From: Streptomyces narbonensis
GTDB lineage: Bacteria; Actinomycetota; Actinomycetes; Streptomycetales; Streptomycetaceae
Assembly (NCBI RefSeq): GCF_014649015.1
Contig: NZ_BMSF01000008.1
Location: 1 to 64,000, forward strand
Direction of reading: 5' to 3'
Length of the DNA: 64,000 nt
Shown here: positions 24,545 through 32,382 of the stretch, in pieces
Layout: each line of letters begins with the position of its first letter
How positions within the stretch are numbered: the stretch's first letter is position 1
Notes under the pieces: model-generated
Told to the model about the DNA's origin: nothing
Database searches by the model: none
Seen by the model: the letters and a program-made list of their open reading frames with translations, nothing else
Made by a program: the position numbers and the translations under genes

Positions 24545-25756
24545 TCACGCCGCCGGCGGGACCACCGGCATCGTCCGGCGCCTCTCCGGCTGCCCCGCCG
24601 CGGGCCTGCTCAGGGCGAGCAGCGCCATGTCGTCCGTCGACCCCCCACCCGTGTGGAGGCGCACGTCGTCGACGAGCGCGTCGAGCAGCTCCTCGGGTCC
24701 CGGGAAGATCCGCCCGGCGAGCCGGGACGCCGGGTCGTAGAAGACGCCCTGGGCGTCCCGCGCCTCCGAGAGGCCGTCCGTGTAGAAGAGCAGCGTCGCG
24801 CCCGGCGGGTAGGGCCGCTCCTCGGCCCGGTCCGGCCACGCCGCCAGCTCGCCCATCCCGAGCGGCAGCGCCGGCTCCGCCGGATCCAGCACCTCCAGGC
24901 CCCCGTCCACGTACAGCAACAGCGGCGGCGGATGCCCGCGGTTGACGATCCGTACGCTCCTCCTCCCCGCCCCGTCGGCGCGCGCGATCTCCGCCAGGAC
25001 GGCCGTCGTGAACCCCTCGAAGGCATCGAGCCCGTGCCTGCGGGTCCCCTCCCGGGCCAGCGCCCGCTCCAGCCGCTGCGCCACCCCCTCCAGACTCCGC
25101 TCCTGCTCGGCCGCCTCCCGGAACGCCCCGATCACGACGGCGACGGCCTCCACGGCGTCCATCCCCTTGCCCCGTACGTCCCCGACGACGAGCCGCACCC
25201 CGTGCGGGGTGTCCTGGACGGCGAAGAGGTCGCCGCCGATGAACGCGTCCGCCTGCGCCGCCTCGTAGCGGGCCGCGCACTGCAGCCCGCCGATCCGCTC
25301 CGCGGGCGTCGGCAGGACCGCCTTCTGCGCGGTCTCCGCGATGACCCGGGCGGAGGCCAGCCGCTCGCCGCTGCGCCGCACGACCCGGTTGATGAGGAGG
25401 GCGAGCGCGGACACGGTGACGACGGTCAGGGTCTCGGTGAGGGTCGGGATCCTGCCGACGGTGCCGTTGTAGACGTGCAGGCCGATGGAGGCGAGGACGG
25501 CGGCGATCCCGGTGAGCAGGGTGGTCAGCGTGGAGAAGAAGGGCGCGGCGATCAGCGGGGCGGCGGAGAAGAGCGGCGCCGCCGTGTACTCGGGCGGGGT
25601 CTCCACGTCGAAGACGACACCGCCCAGGATGACCAGCGGGGGCAGCGCCCGGATGAACCGCCGGGCGCCGCCGTACGAGGGGCGGCCGTACGGGGCTCGG
25701 CCGTCGCCGCGCCGCCGCCCGCCGCCCGCCCGCCGCCGCTCCTGGGGGTGCCCCAC
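24545..25756 (-). CDS. PP2C (SpoIIE-type) phosphatase, membrane-bound
   Basis: A 403-residue protein. Two or three hydrophobic segments occur at about residues 30–130 (FIRALPPLVILGGVVFDVE; TLTTLLTGIAAVLASIGLHV; LTVVTVSALALLINRVV). They are followed by a SpoIIE-type phosphatase domain (about 150–390). Metal motifs are GGDLFAV, GDVRGKGMDAVE, LFYTDGLSEAR and STDDMALL. The start GTG 25756 has AGGAG seven bases upstream; a longer version from 25831 has no good site. It probably dephosphorylates an STAS-domain anti-anti-sigma factor, but none is encoded in the window. Confidence 0.9.
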   Translation of the reverse strand: MGHPQERRRAGGGRRRGDGRAPYGRPSYGGARRFIRALPPLVILGGVVFDVETPPEYTAAPLFSAAPLIAAPFFSTLTTLLTGIAAVLASIGLHVYNGTVGRIPTLTETLTVVTVSALALLINRVVRRSGERLASARVIAETAQKAVLPTPAERIGGLQCAARYEAAQADAFIGGDLFAVQDTPHGVRLVVGDVRGKGMDAVEAVAVVIGAFREAAEQERSLEGVAQRLERALAREGTRRHGLDAFEGFTTAVLAEIARADGAGRRSVRIVNRGHPPPLLLYVDGGLEVLDPAEPALPLGMGELAAWPDRAEERPYPPGATLLFYTDGLSEARDAQGVFYDPASRLAGRIFPGPEELLDALVDDVRLHTGGGSTDDMALLALSRPAAGQPERRRTMPVVPPAA

Positions 25757-25888
25757 CTGTGCTCTCCTGCCCCGGTCCGTACCGGCCACGGTGTTCCGTA
25801 CCGCGCCCTCCCAGGGTGGCCGCCGCCGCACCCGGCGGCGACCCCCATGGGGCCGACTGGCGTACCGGGCCGGGCCCCGAGCCGGGCC

Positions 25889-27178
25889 CTAAGCAGCGGC
25901 CGGCGGCGGCTCCGTCGCCGTCTCTGCCTCCGTCCCTGTATGCGCCTTCATCTCCGTCTCCGTCGCCGTCTCCGCGAGGCGGCCTCCGCGGGCGAGGAGG
26001 GCGACCGCCCCCGCGCACACCAGGCCCACCGCGCACAGCGCCAGCCACGGCACCGCCGACCAGCCGGTGACGTCGACCAGCGCGCCCGTCGCCAGGTTCC
26101 CGACGGTGATCCCGATCCCGCAGACCGTGTTGTAGAGCCCGTAGTGGGTGGCCACCCAGCGCCCCCGGGACAGGGCGACAACGGTGTCCATCTCGTACGG
26201 GTAGAGCACGGCGTTCGCCACGGCCAGGACCGCCGCGCACAGCAGCAGCCCCGCCACGCCCCGGCCCAGCGCCGCCGGGACCAGGAAGGCCCCGCCCATC
26301 AGGACGAGCCCGAGGACCAGGCACCGCTCACGGTCGAGGCGGCGCCGGCACCAGGCCGTGATCCGCAGCTGCCCGGCGAGCGCGACCAGCGCCGAGACGA
26401 CGAAGAGCGCCGTCGTGAGCCCCGTGCCCTCCGCCGCGAGGGGCAGCGCCAGATAGACCTGGAAGGACAGCACGTACGAGCCGGTCATGGCGAGCGAGAA
26501 GAGCCAGAACGTGCGGTGCGAGAGGACCGTACGGAACTGCCCCCGCCCGTCCTTCCCGGCGGCCTCCCGCGCGGAAGCCCCGGCCGCCGCGGGCAGATGC
26601 CGGAGCTGTACGAGCGTCAGGCCGGCGAACAGGACCGCCGCCACCGTGCACGTCAGCCGGAACGACACCCCGGTGAGCGCCACCCCGACGAGCGGCCCGA
26701 GCAGGATGCCGGCCTGGTAGTACGCGTTGAACAGCGCGAAGGCCTGCACCCGCCGCTCCTCGCCGGCCTCCGCCGCGAGGCAGGCCCGGACCGCGGGGTT
26801 GAACAGCGCCCCCGCGAGCCCGGTCGCGAGCGAGGCGGCGATCAGCATCGGCAGGGACTGCGCGAAGGCGAGCGCCCCGAAGCCGACCGTCCGCAGCGCG
26901 CAACCCGCCACGATGAGCGGCTTGAAGCCGAGCCGGTCGGCGAGCGCCCCGCCGACCAGGAACATGCCCTGCTGGGAGAGGTTCCGGGCGCCGAGGACGA
27001 GGCCGACCGCCCAGGCGGCCATGCCGAGCCCGTCCGCGAGGTGCGCGGCCAGGAACGGCATCAGCATGTAGAAGCCGAGGTTGATGGTGAGCTGGTTGAG
27101 GAAGAGCAGCCGCACGGCGGGGTCGAAGGTGCGGCTCTGCTTCCAGATGCCCCCGCGGGGAGGCGCCGCCGTGGTCAC
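25889..27178 (-). CDS. MFS transporter, translationally coupled to PLP enzyme
   Basis: A 429-residue membrane protein with twelve predicted segments. The family loop motif appears as GGALADRLGFKPLIVAG, and the C-terminal tail is hydrophilic (Glu/Thr/Pro). It starts at GTG 27178, which overlaps the TGA of the upstream PLP-enzyme gene (GTGA), so the two are translated together. Such pairing suggests export of the PLP enzyme's product, or of a toxic amino acid related to it; that link is inferred. The substrate is unknown. Confidence 0.9.
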   Translation of the reverse strand: MTTAAPPRGGIWKQSRTFDPAVRLLFLNQLTINLGFYMLMPFLAAHLADGLGMAAWAVGLVLGARNLSQQGMFLVGGALADRLGFKPLIVAGCALRTVGFGALAFAQSLPMLIAASLATGLAGALFNPAVRACLAAEAGEERRVQAFALFNAYYQAGILLGPLVGVALTGVSFRLTCTVAAVLFAGLTLVQLRHLPAAAGASAREAAGKDGRGQFRTVLSHRTFWLFSLAMTGSYVLSFQVYLALPLAAEGTGLTTALFVVSALVALAGQLRITAWCRRRLDRERCLVLGLVLMGGAFLVPAALGRGVAGLLLCAAVLAVANAVLYPYEMDTVVALSRGRWVATHYGLYNTVCGIGITVGNLATGALVDVTGWSAVPWLALCAVGLVCAGAVALLARGGRLAETATETEMKAHTGTEAETATEPPPAAA

Positions 27179-28206
27179 TTGGCCCGCTCAAGGACCCGCC
27201 GGGTCCAGCCGTCGACGGCCGTGTCCGACACGTACGCGACGGGGTCCTCCCGCACCGGCCCGTCGAGGAGGCCGTGCGCCGCGCAGTACTCGTCGTTGAA
27301 GACGGTGTCGAAGTACCGCTGCGGCCCGTCGGGGAAGACGGCCGCGATCCGCGTCCCGCGCGGCCGGGTGCGGGCCAGCCAGCCGGCGACGAGCGCGACC
27401 GCGCCCACGCTCCAGCCGCCGGTGGCGAACTGACGCGAGGCCAGCCGCCGGGCCGCCCGGACCGCCTCGGCGGGGGCCACCCAGTGGACCTCGTCGAAGG
27501 CCCCGTGGTCCACGTTGGCCGGGTGGATGGAGGAGCCGAGGCCGCGCATCAGCCGGTCCCCGGCGGGGAGGCCGAAGACCGTGGAGCCGATCGAGTCCAC
27601 GCCGACCAGCTCCAGGGCGGGGCTGCCGGTGGCGCGCAGCGCGCGGGAGATCCCGGCCGAGTGGCCTCCGGTGCCGACGGCGCAGACGAGGACGTCGATC
27701 CGGTCGAGCTGCTCGGACAGCTCGGCGGCGAGCCCGGCGTAGGCGTCGCAGTTGTCGGGGTTCCCGTACTGGTCGGGCCACCAGGCCCCGTCGAGCCGCA
27801 GGAGCAGGTCCGCGACCAGGTCCATCCGGGCCTGCTGCCAGCCGCCCCGGGGGCTGGGCTCGGCGGCGACGTGGACCTGGGCGCCGTGGGCGACGAGCAT
27901 CCGCTCGACGATCGGTTCGAGGCCGGGATCGGTGACGACGTGCACGGGGTGGCCGTGGAGGACGCCCGCGAGGGCGAGCCCGAGGCCGAGCGTGCCGGAG
28001 GACGACTCGACGATCGGCGCGCCGGGCCGCAGCTCACCGCGGCGGCGGGCCTGCTCGACCATGTAGAGGGCGGCGCGGTCCTTGATGCCGCCGAAGTTGA
28101 AGCCTTCGAGTTTGGCCCAGTAGCCGTCGTCCGTCCAGAGGACGGGGGTGTTGCCGACGGTCTGCACGGCGATGGGCAGGGTGTTGCCGAACAGGCGACT
28201 GTTCAT
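27175..28206 (-). CDS. PLP-dependent cysteine synthase/desulfhydrase-like enzyme
   Basis: A 343-residue fold-type II PLP enzyme. The PLP lysine is in NFGGIKDRAALYMVEQ. The substrate-binding loop is ESSSGTLGLGLALAG. The phosphate-binding glycine loop is VCAVGTGGHSAGISRAL. The family includes O-acetylserine sulfhydrylases, diaminopropionate-type synthases and actinobacterial cysteine desulfhydrase (Cds1-like); I cannot distinguish them here. ATG 28206 has AAGGA upstream, and 15 extra in-frame residues are possible. It overlaps the following MFS gene by four bases, suggesting a two-gene operon for making or detoxifying and exporting a small molecule. Confidence 0.88.
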   Translation of the reverse strand: MNSRLFGNTLPIAVQTVGNTPVLWTDDGYWAKLEGFNFGGIKDRAALYMVEQARRRGELRPGAPIVESSSGTLGLGLALAGVLHGHPVHVVTDPGLEPIVERMLVAHGAQVHVAAEPSPRGGWQQARMDLVADLLLRLDGAWWPDQYGNPDNCDAYAGLAAELSEQLDRIDVLVCAVGTGGHSAGISRALRATGSPALELVGVDSIGSTVFGLPAGDRLMRGLGSSIHPANVDHGAFDEVHWVAPAEAVRAARRLASRQFATGGWSVGAVALVAGWLARTRPRGTRIAAVFPDGPQRYFDTVFNDEYCAAHGLLDGPVREDPVAYVSDTAVDGWTRRVLERAK

Positions 28207-28273
28207 GGGGTCTACGTCCTTGAGGTGGTACGCCGAAGGGAACCTGGTCACGCGGGTGAGTGCGGGACCCGGC

Positions 28274-28654
28274 TCAGTTCCGGTCCACTCCGAGGGCGAT
28301 CAGCAGACGGCCCGGCTCGGGGCCGGGGCCCGCCCGGCCCCGGACGCAGCGCGCGCGGGGGTCGGTGCGGAGGTCCGCTTCGTACGAGGACGGGGTCACG
28401 GCCGCGCCGGTGTCGGGCGCGGCGAACTGGGGGGCGGTGGTCTGCGCGGGCAGGTGGGCGTCGAAGGACCCCACTTCCCCGGATCGCTCGCAGCCGTGCG
28501 GCAGGGCGGGGGCGGAGACGGTCGCGACGCCGGAGGAGGGCAGGGCGTGCCCGTTCCCTCCGTGGCAGACGCTCATGAGGAGGGCGAGGAGCGCGAGCAG
28601 GACGAGGACGGCGGGCGCCCGCCTTCGCACGTCACTCACACGCTCGTCACTCAT
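28274..28654 (-). CDS. Small exported hypothetical protein
   Basis: A 126-residue product not recognised as a known family. Residues 10–30 form a hydrophobic segment after several Arg residues (RRRAPAVLVLLALLALLMSV), as in a signal peptide or N-terminal anchor. The rest is hydrophilic with Cys residues near positions 30, 54 and 103. It lies 67 bp upstream of the PLP enzyme on the same strand and could be the first gene of that operon. Codon bias is compatible with a real gene, but there is no family support. Confidence 0.5.
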   Translation of the reverse strand: MSDERVSDVRRRAPAVLVLLALLALLMSVCHGGNGHALPSSGVATVSAPALPHGCERSGEVGSFDAHLPAQTTAPQFAAPDTGAAVTPSSYEADLRTDPRARCVRGRAGPGPEPGRLLIALGVDRN

Positions 28655-28759
28655 GGTGCGCGTGAGACTACGGTGGGGTGTCGCGCACCGGCAATGCGAC
28701 GGGCGCGGTTTTGGCCACCGTTTACTTCCGACTACTTCCGAGCACTTCCGGCGCGGTGG

Positions 28760-29500
28760 TTACAGGTTCCGCTCCGCGTAGACGGCCATCGCGTCCCGGA
28801 CGAGGACCGCGGTCCCCTCGCCGTGCTTGTCGTAGTTCGCGGTGAAGCGCGGGTCGTCGACGTACATGCGCCCGAGCCCGATCACGTACTCCTTGGTCGG
28901 GGTCGTGGTCGCCGACAGCCAGGCGATCTGGCGCCGCGTGATCGCCTGCACCTCGTCGCTGCCGGCGGCCAGGCCGTCCCGTACCGCCTGTGCGAAGTCG
29001 CGGGCGATGCCGGTCTGCTCGTCCAGGAACGCCTTCTTCCCCTCGGCGTCGAGCGAGCGCCACCATTGGTCGCCCTTCTCGTACGCCGCGCGGCCCCAGC
29101 GCTCGGTGACCTCCTGCTCGTACCGCGTGTGGTCGAAGCCGTCGAAGACTTCCTCCGCCATGAGCTCTTCTCCCTTCTCGGTCTTGTGGAGAGTGGTGCG
29201 GACGGCCTCGATCTGCCGGCCGATGCGCTCCCGCTCCTGCTCCAGGAGGAGCAGATGGGTGCGCAGCGCGGCGGACGGGTCGCGCTGTCCTTTCAGGACC
29301 TCGGCGATCGCGGGCAGTGAGAGCCCCAGCTCGCGCAGCAGCAGGATGCGCTGCAGGCGCACGAGCGCCGCCTGGTCGTAGTACCGGTAACCGTTCGCGC
29401 CGATCCGGCTCGGCTCCAGCAGGCCCCGCTCGCCGTAGTGGCGGAGGGTGCGGCTGGTGGTGCCGGCCTTCTTGGCGATCTCTTGGATCGACCACTCCAT
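28760..29500 (-). CDS. MerR family regulator, TipA-like (TipAS domain)
   Basis: A 246-residue protein. The N-terminal MerR winged helix (about 1–70; WSIQEIAKKAGTTSRTLRHY, then GANGYRYYDQAALVRLQRIL) is followed by a dimerisation coiled coil (about 80–110). A C-terminal TipAS domain (about 125–240) follows; FDGFDHTRYEQEVTERWG is typical of thiopeptide-binding TipAL. It would activate its own promoter when bound to a hydrophobic antibiotic. ATG 29500 begins the HTH directly and sits only seven bases after a −10 box, so a leaderless mRNA is predicted. The 19-bp promoter spacer and dyad (next entry) fit MerR autoregulation. Confidence 0.9.
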   Translation of the reverse strand: MEWSIQEIAKKAGTTSRTLRHYGERGLLEPSRIGANGYRYYDQAALVRLQRILLLRELGLSLPAIAEVLKGQRDPSAALRTHLLLLEQERERIGRQIEAVRTTLHKTEKGEELMAEEVFDGFDHTRYEQEVTERWGRAAYEKGDQWWRSLDAEGKKAFLDEQTGIARDFAQAVRDGLAAGSDEVQAITRRQIAWLSATTTPTKEYVIGLGRMYVDDPRFTANYDKHGEGTAVLVRDAMAVYAERNL

Positions 29501-29507
29501 GCCGACA

Positions 29508-29538
29508 ACGCTAAATCTTGACGTCGCGTCAAGGTCAA
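29508..29538 (-). promoter_or_regulatory. MerR-type promoter with 19-bp spacer and operator dyad
   Basis: On the minus strand, −35 TTGACC (29533–29538) and −10 TAGCGT (29508–29513) are separated by 19 bp. That overlong spacer is what MerR proteins correct by twisting the DNA. Within it is a perfect 7-3-7 dyad, CTTGACG–CGA–CGTCAAG (29517–29533). The predicted transcription start coincides with the ATG of the MerR gene. Confidence 0.75.
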
Positions 29539-29594
29539 GCCGACGATCCCCCGACACGAGGAAGGCCGGGGCGGGAGAAAGGCACAGGAAACGA

Positions 29595-29634
29595 CGAAGG
29601 CCCGGATCCGATCGAAATCGGATCCGGGCCTTCG
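29595..29634 (-). terminator. Hairpin terminator after initiator tRNA
   Basis: A perfect 18-bp inverted repeat (CGAAGGCCCGGATCCGAT and its complement) around a CGAA loop, directly downstream of the tRNA-fMet gene on the minus strand. There is no U-tract, as is usual in Streptomyces. Confidence 0.8.
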
Positions 29635-29645
29635 TTGCTACTGAG

Positions 29646-29719
29646 TAGCGGGGACAGGATTTGAACCTGCGACCTCTGGGTTATGAGCCCAGCGAGCTAC
29701 CGAGCTGCTCCACCCCGCG
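29646..29719 (-). tRNA. tRNA-fMet (CAT), initiator
   Basis: A 74-nt cloverleaf with anticodon CAT in loop CTCATAA. Initiator features are visible: three G:C pairs closing the anticodon stem (GGG/CCC), and an unpaired first base of the acceptor (C1 opposite T72). The T-arm is GGTTCAAATCC. CCA is not encoded. Confidence 0.97.
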
Positions 29720-29770
29720 TCGGTAAACACGACTCTACGTCATGACCGGCGCAATCGTGAAATCGGTTTC

Positions 29771-30265
29771 TCAGCAGCCGCAGTCGTCGGAGTCCACCGG
29801 CGCCGTGAGCGGGTCCGCGGCCTTCTCCGCGGGCCCCTCCCAGGTCTCGTAGGCGAAGCCCTCGCGCACCCAGTACTCGAAGCCGCCGAGCATCTCCTTC
29901 ACCTGGAAGCCCAGCTCGGCGAGGGCCAGCGCGGCGCGCGTGGCGCCGTTGCAGCCGGGGCCCCAGCAGTACGTGACGACCGGCACGGACTTGTCGAGCA
30001 GCTGCTCGGCCTGCTCGGGGATGAGCGCGGTCGGCAGGTGGAGCGCGCCGGGGACGTGGCCCTGGTCCCAGGAGGCGGTGGAGCGCGAGTCGATCACGAC
30101 GAAGCCGGGGTCCGTGCCCTCGGCGGTCGCGGTGGCCAGCGCGGAGGCCACGTCGGAGACGTCGGCGTGGAAGGCGAGGCTGGCGGAGAAGTAGGCGGCA
30201 GCGGCGGCGGGAGAGGCCGGCGGGGTGCGGAGTACGGGGTTGACCTGCGTCGTTGTCGTCGTCAT
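29771..30265 (-). CDS. Rhodanese-like domain protein
   Basis: A 164-residue single-domain sulfurtransferase. The rhodanese fold includes FVVIDSRSTASWDQGHVPGA, and the active-site loop YCWGPGCNGATRAALALAEL has the catalytic Cys in the usual YC position. The C-terminus ends in DDCGC, an extra cysteine cluster that could carry persulfide or bind metal. ATG 30265 matches the family length. A TAGATT −10-like box lies seven bases upstream of the ATG, so the mRNA may be leaderless. It is divergent from an ECF41-type sigma gene about 210 bp away. Confidence 0.88.
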   Translation of the reverse strand: MTTTTTQVNPVLRTPPASPAAAAAYFSASLAFHADVSDVASALATATAEGTDPGFVVIDSRSTASWDQGHVPGALHLPTALIPEQAEQLLDKSVPVVTYCWGPGCNGATRAALALAELGFQVKEMLGGFEYWVREGFAYETWEGPAEKAADPLTAPVDSDDCGC

Positions 30266-30478
30266 GGTGATCAATCTACGGACGAAGATCACCGTGCTGA
30301 AGGACGGATCCACGGCGCTCGAGGGCCATGGCCGGGGAATCCCGGGCGTTCGCCGCGGGGCGGCGGGGATCTCACGTGACGAGACCGTTCGGCCCGCTCG
30401 ACCGCCGCGGTTCGTGTCACATCGGCAGGGTTCCATCCGTCATGAAGGCATGACGGAGGCGAAGGGGGAGATCGACAC

Positions 30479-31645
30479 GTGAACGGCGAGCCGAACGACG
30501 ACGGACCGGGCAGCGGGCTGAAGGGCGAGGGGCCGAACGGCGACGGGCCGGTCGGCGCCCGGCTGAAGGGCGACGGACCGGTCGACGCCAGGCCGGTCGA
30601 CGCCAGGCCGGTCGACGCCGGGCTGAACGGCGACGGACCGGTCGACGCCAGACCGGTCGACGCCAAGCTGAACGGCAACGGACCGGTCGGCGACGGACCG
30701 GTCGGCGACGGGCCGGTCGGCGACGGGCCGGTCGGCGACGGGCGCGGACGCTCCAAGGAGGAGCTGGCCCGGCGGTTCGAGGCCGACCGCGGGCATCTGC
30801 GGGCCGTGGCCTACCGGATGCTCGGCTCGCTGAGCGAGGCGGAGGACGCCGTCCAGGAGGCCTGGTTCAAGCTCAGCCGCGCCGACGTCAGCGCGGTGGA
30901 GAACCTCAGCGGCTGGCTGACCACGGTCGTCGGCCGCGTCTGCCTCGACATGCTGCGCTCCCGTGGCTCGCGCCGCGAGGACCCGCTGGAGTACTTCGTG
31001 CCCGACCCGGTCGTCACCGTCCTCGACGCCACGAACCCCGAGCACACGGCGGAGCTCACCGAGTCCGTCGGCCTCGCGCTCCTCGTCGTGCTGGAGACGC
31101 TGTCGCCGGCCGAGCGGCTCGCCTTCGTCCTGCACGACATGTTCGCCGTCTCCTTCGACGAGATCGCCCGGATCGTGGACCGCACCCCGGCCGCGACCCG
31201 CCAGCTCGCCAGCCGGGCCCGCCGCCGGGTCCAGGACGCCACGCCCGCCCCGGGCCCGGACGCCCGGCGCCAGCGGGAGATCGCCGACGCCTTCCTCGCC
31301 GCCGCGAACGGCGGCGACTTCGAGGGCCTGCTCGCGGTCCTCGACCCCGATGTGGTGCTGCGGGCGGACGGCGGCAGGGTCCTGGCGGCCGCCTCCAAGG
31401 TGGTGCGGGGCGCCGAGGCCGTCATCTCGCAGGCGCTCATGTACGCGAAGTTCAAGCAGGCGGCGCTGCCGGTCGTGGTCAACGGCTCGCCCGCGTTCGT
31501 CGCGGTCGTGGACGGCCGCCCGACCGTGCTCATGTCGTTCACGATCGCCGGGGACCGGATCGTCGGCCTCCAGATCCTGGCGGACCCGGAGCGGCTCGCC
31601 GCGCTCGACCTCTCGGACGAGGACCTGGCCCGCGCGACGTTCTGA
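30479..31645 (+). CDS. ECF41-type RNA polymerase sigma factor with repeat N-terminus
   Basis: A 388-residue sigma factor. Residues 1–90 are an unusual low-complexity head built from GPVGDG and GPVDARPVDA repeats. Sigma region 2 follows (about 95–165; HLRAVAYRMLGSLSEAEDAV) and region 4 (about 200–255; LSPAERLAFVLHDMFAVSFD). A C-terminal SnoaL-like domain (about 270–375) is typical of the ECF41 group, where it tunes sigma activity instead of an anti-sigma factor. ECF41 genes usually pair with a carboxymuconolactone decarboxylase or oxidoreductase gene; here the divergent neighbour is a rhodanese. GTG 30479 keeps the repeat head; a start near 30755 after the repeats is possible. Confidence 0.85.
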   Translation: MNGEPNDDGPGSGLKGEGPNGDGPVGARLKGDGPVDARPVDARPVDAGLNGDGPVDARPVDAKLNGNGPVGDGPVGDGPVGDGPVGDGRGRSKEELARRFEADRGHLRAVAYRMLGSLSEAEDAVQEAWFKLSRADVSAVENLSGWLTTVVGRVCLDMLRSRGSRREDPLEYFVPDPVVTVLDATNPEHTAELTESVGLALLVVLETLSPAERLAFVLHDMFAVSFDEIARIVDRTPAATRQLASRARRRVQDATPAPGPDARRQREIADAFLAAANGGDFEGLLAVLDPDVVLRADGGRVLAAASKVVRGAEAVISQALMYAKFKQAALPVVVNGSPAFVAVVDGRPTVLMSFTIAGDRIVGLQILADPERLAALDLSDEDLARATF

Positions 31646-31734
31646 GCCCGCGCCGCGCGGCGGGTTCCGAGGCCGCGCGACGTTCTGAGCCCGCGCCGCG
31701 CGGCGGGTTCCGAGGCCGCGCGGTGTTCTGAGCC
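31630..31734. repeat. 43-bp tandem duplication spanning the ECF41 stop codon
   Basis: Two identical 43-bp copies (31630–31672 and 31673–31715) followed by a partial third copy (31716–31734) with a few differences. The first copy contains the last codons and TGA stop of the sigma gene. Recent local duplication is the simplest explanation. Confidence 0.85.
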
Positions 31735-31768
31735 GGGGGCAGGCCGCGCGAGCGGTCCGCCCCCGCTC

Positions 31769-32362
31769 TCACCTCTCCCCGGCGGTCGCCCAGGTCACGG
31801 CCGCCAGGGAGACCGCGGCGCTCGCGACCCCGAGCACCGCGCCCGCGGCGACGTCACCCGGGTAGTGCACCCCGGTGTGCACCCGCGAGTAGCCCACGGC
31901 CCCCGCGAGGGCCCCGAGGGGCACGCCGACGCCGGGCAGCACCGCGCCCACGGCGGCGGCGAAGGCGACCGCCGACGCGGTGTGCCCGGACGGGAACGAG
32001 GCCGAGTCGGGCATCGGTACGTGCCGGCTCACGGCCACCCGGGCCGCCTCCCGGTCCGGCCGCTGCCTGCGCACGAGCCGCTTGCCCAGCAGGTTCGCCG
32101 AGGCCGAGGCCACGGCGATCGCCCCGAGCCCCGCGAGCGCCGCCCGGCGGGGCCGGCCGGGGACGAGGGCGAGCGCCGCGGCGGTGGCGAACGAGATCTT
32201 GGAGTGGTTCGCCGCGGTGGAGAGGCGGCGCAGCGCCGTGTCGAGCGTGGGCGTGGGCGTGGCGGCCACGGCGGCGTACACGGCTCCGTCGACGGCCCGG
32301 AGGTCGCGCAGGACCGCCCGGATGGTCCCGGGCTCCACCGTCTCCGCTGTCATGTCCGTCAT
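31769..32362 (-). CDS. PAP2 family phosphatase
   Basis: A 197-residue membrane phosphatase. The three PAP2 motifs are complete: KRLVRRQRP, FPSGHTAS, and SRVHTGVHYPGD with the catalytic His residues. Hydrophobic helices lie at about 75–95, 130–150 and 165–190. Substrates in this family are lipid phosphates or polyprenyl diphosphates. ATG 32362 has AGGAG upstream. It begins 20 bp after the lipid-kinase gene on the same strand, so the two are probably one operon, coupling lipid phosphorylation and dephosphorylation. Confidence 0.9.
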   Translation of the reverse strand: MTDMTAETVEPGTIRAVLRDLRAVDGAVYAAVAATPTPTLDTALRRLSTAANHSKISFATAAALALVPGRPRRAALAGLGAIAVASASANLLGKRLVRRQRPDREAARVAVSRHVPMPDSASFPSGHTASAVAFAAAVGAVLPGVGVPLGALAGAVGYSRVHTGVHYPGDVAAGAVLGVASAAVSLAAVTWATAGER

Positions 32363-32382
32363 GCGCCGCTCCTTCGGATGGT

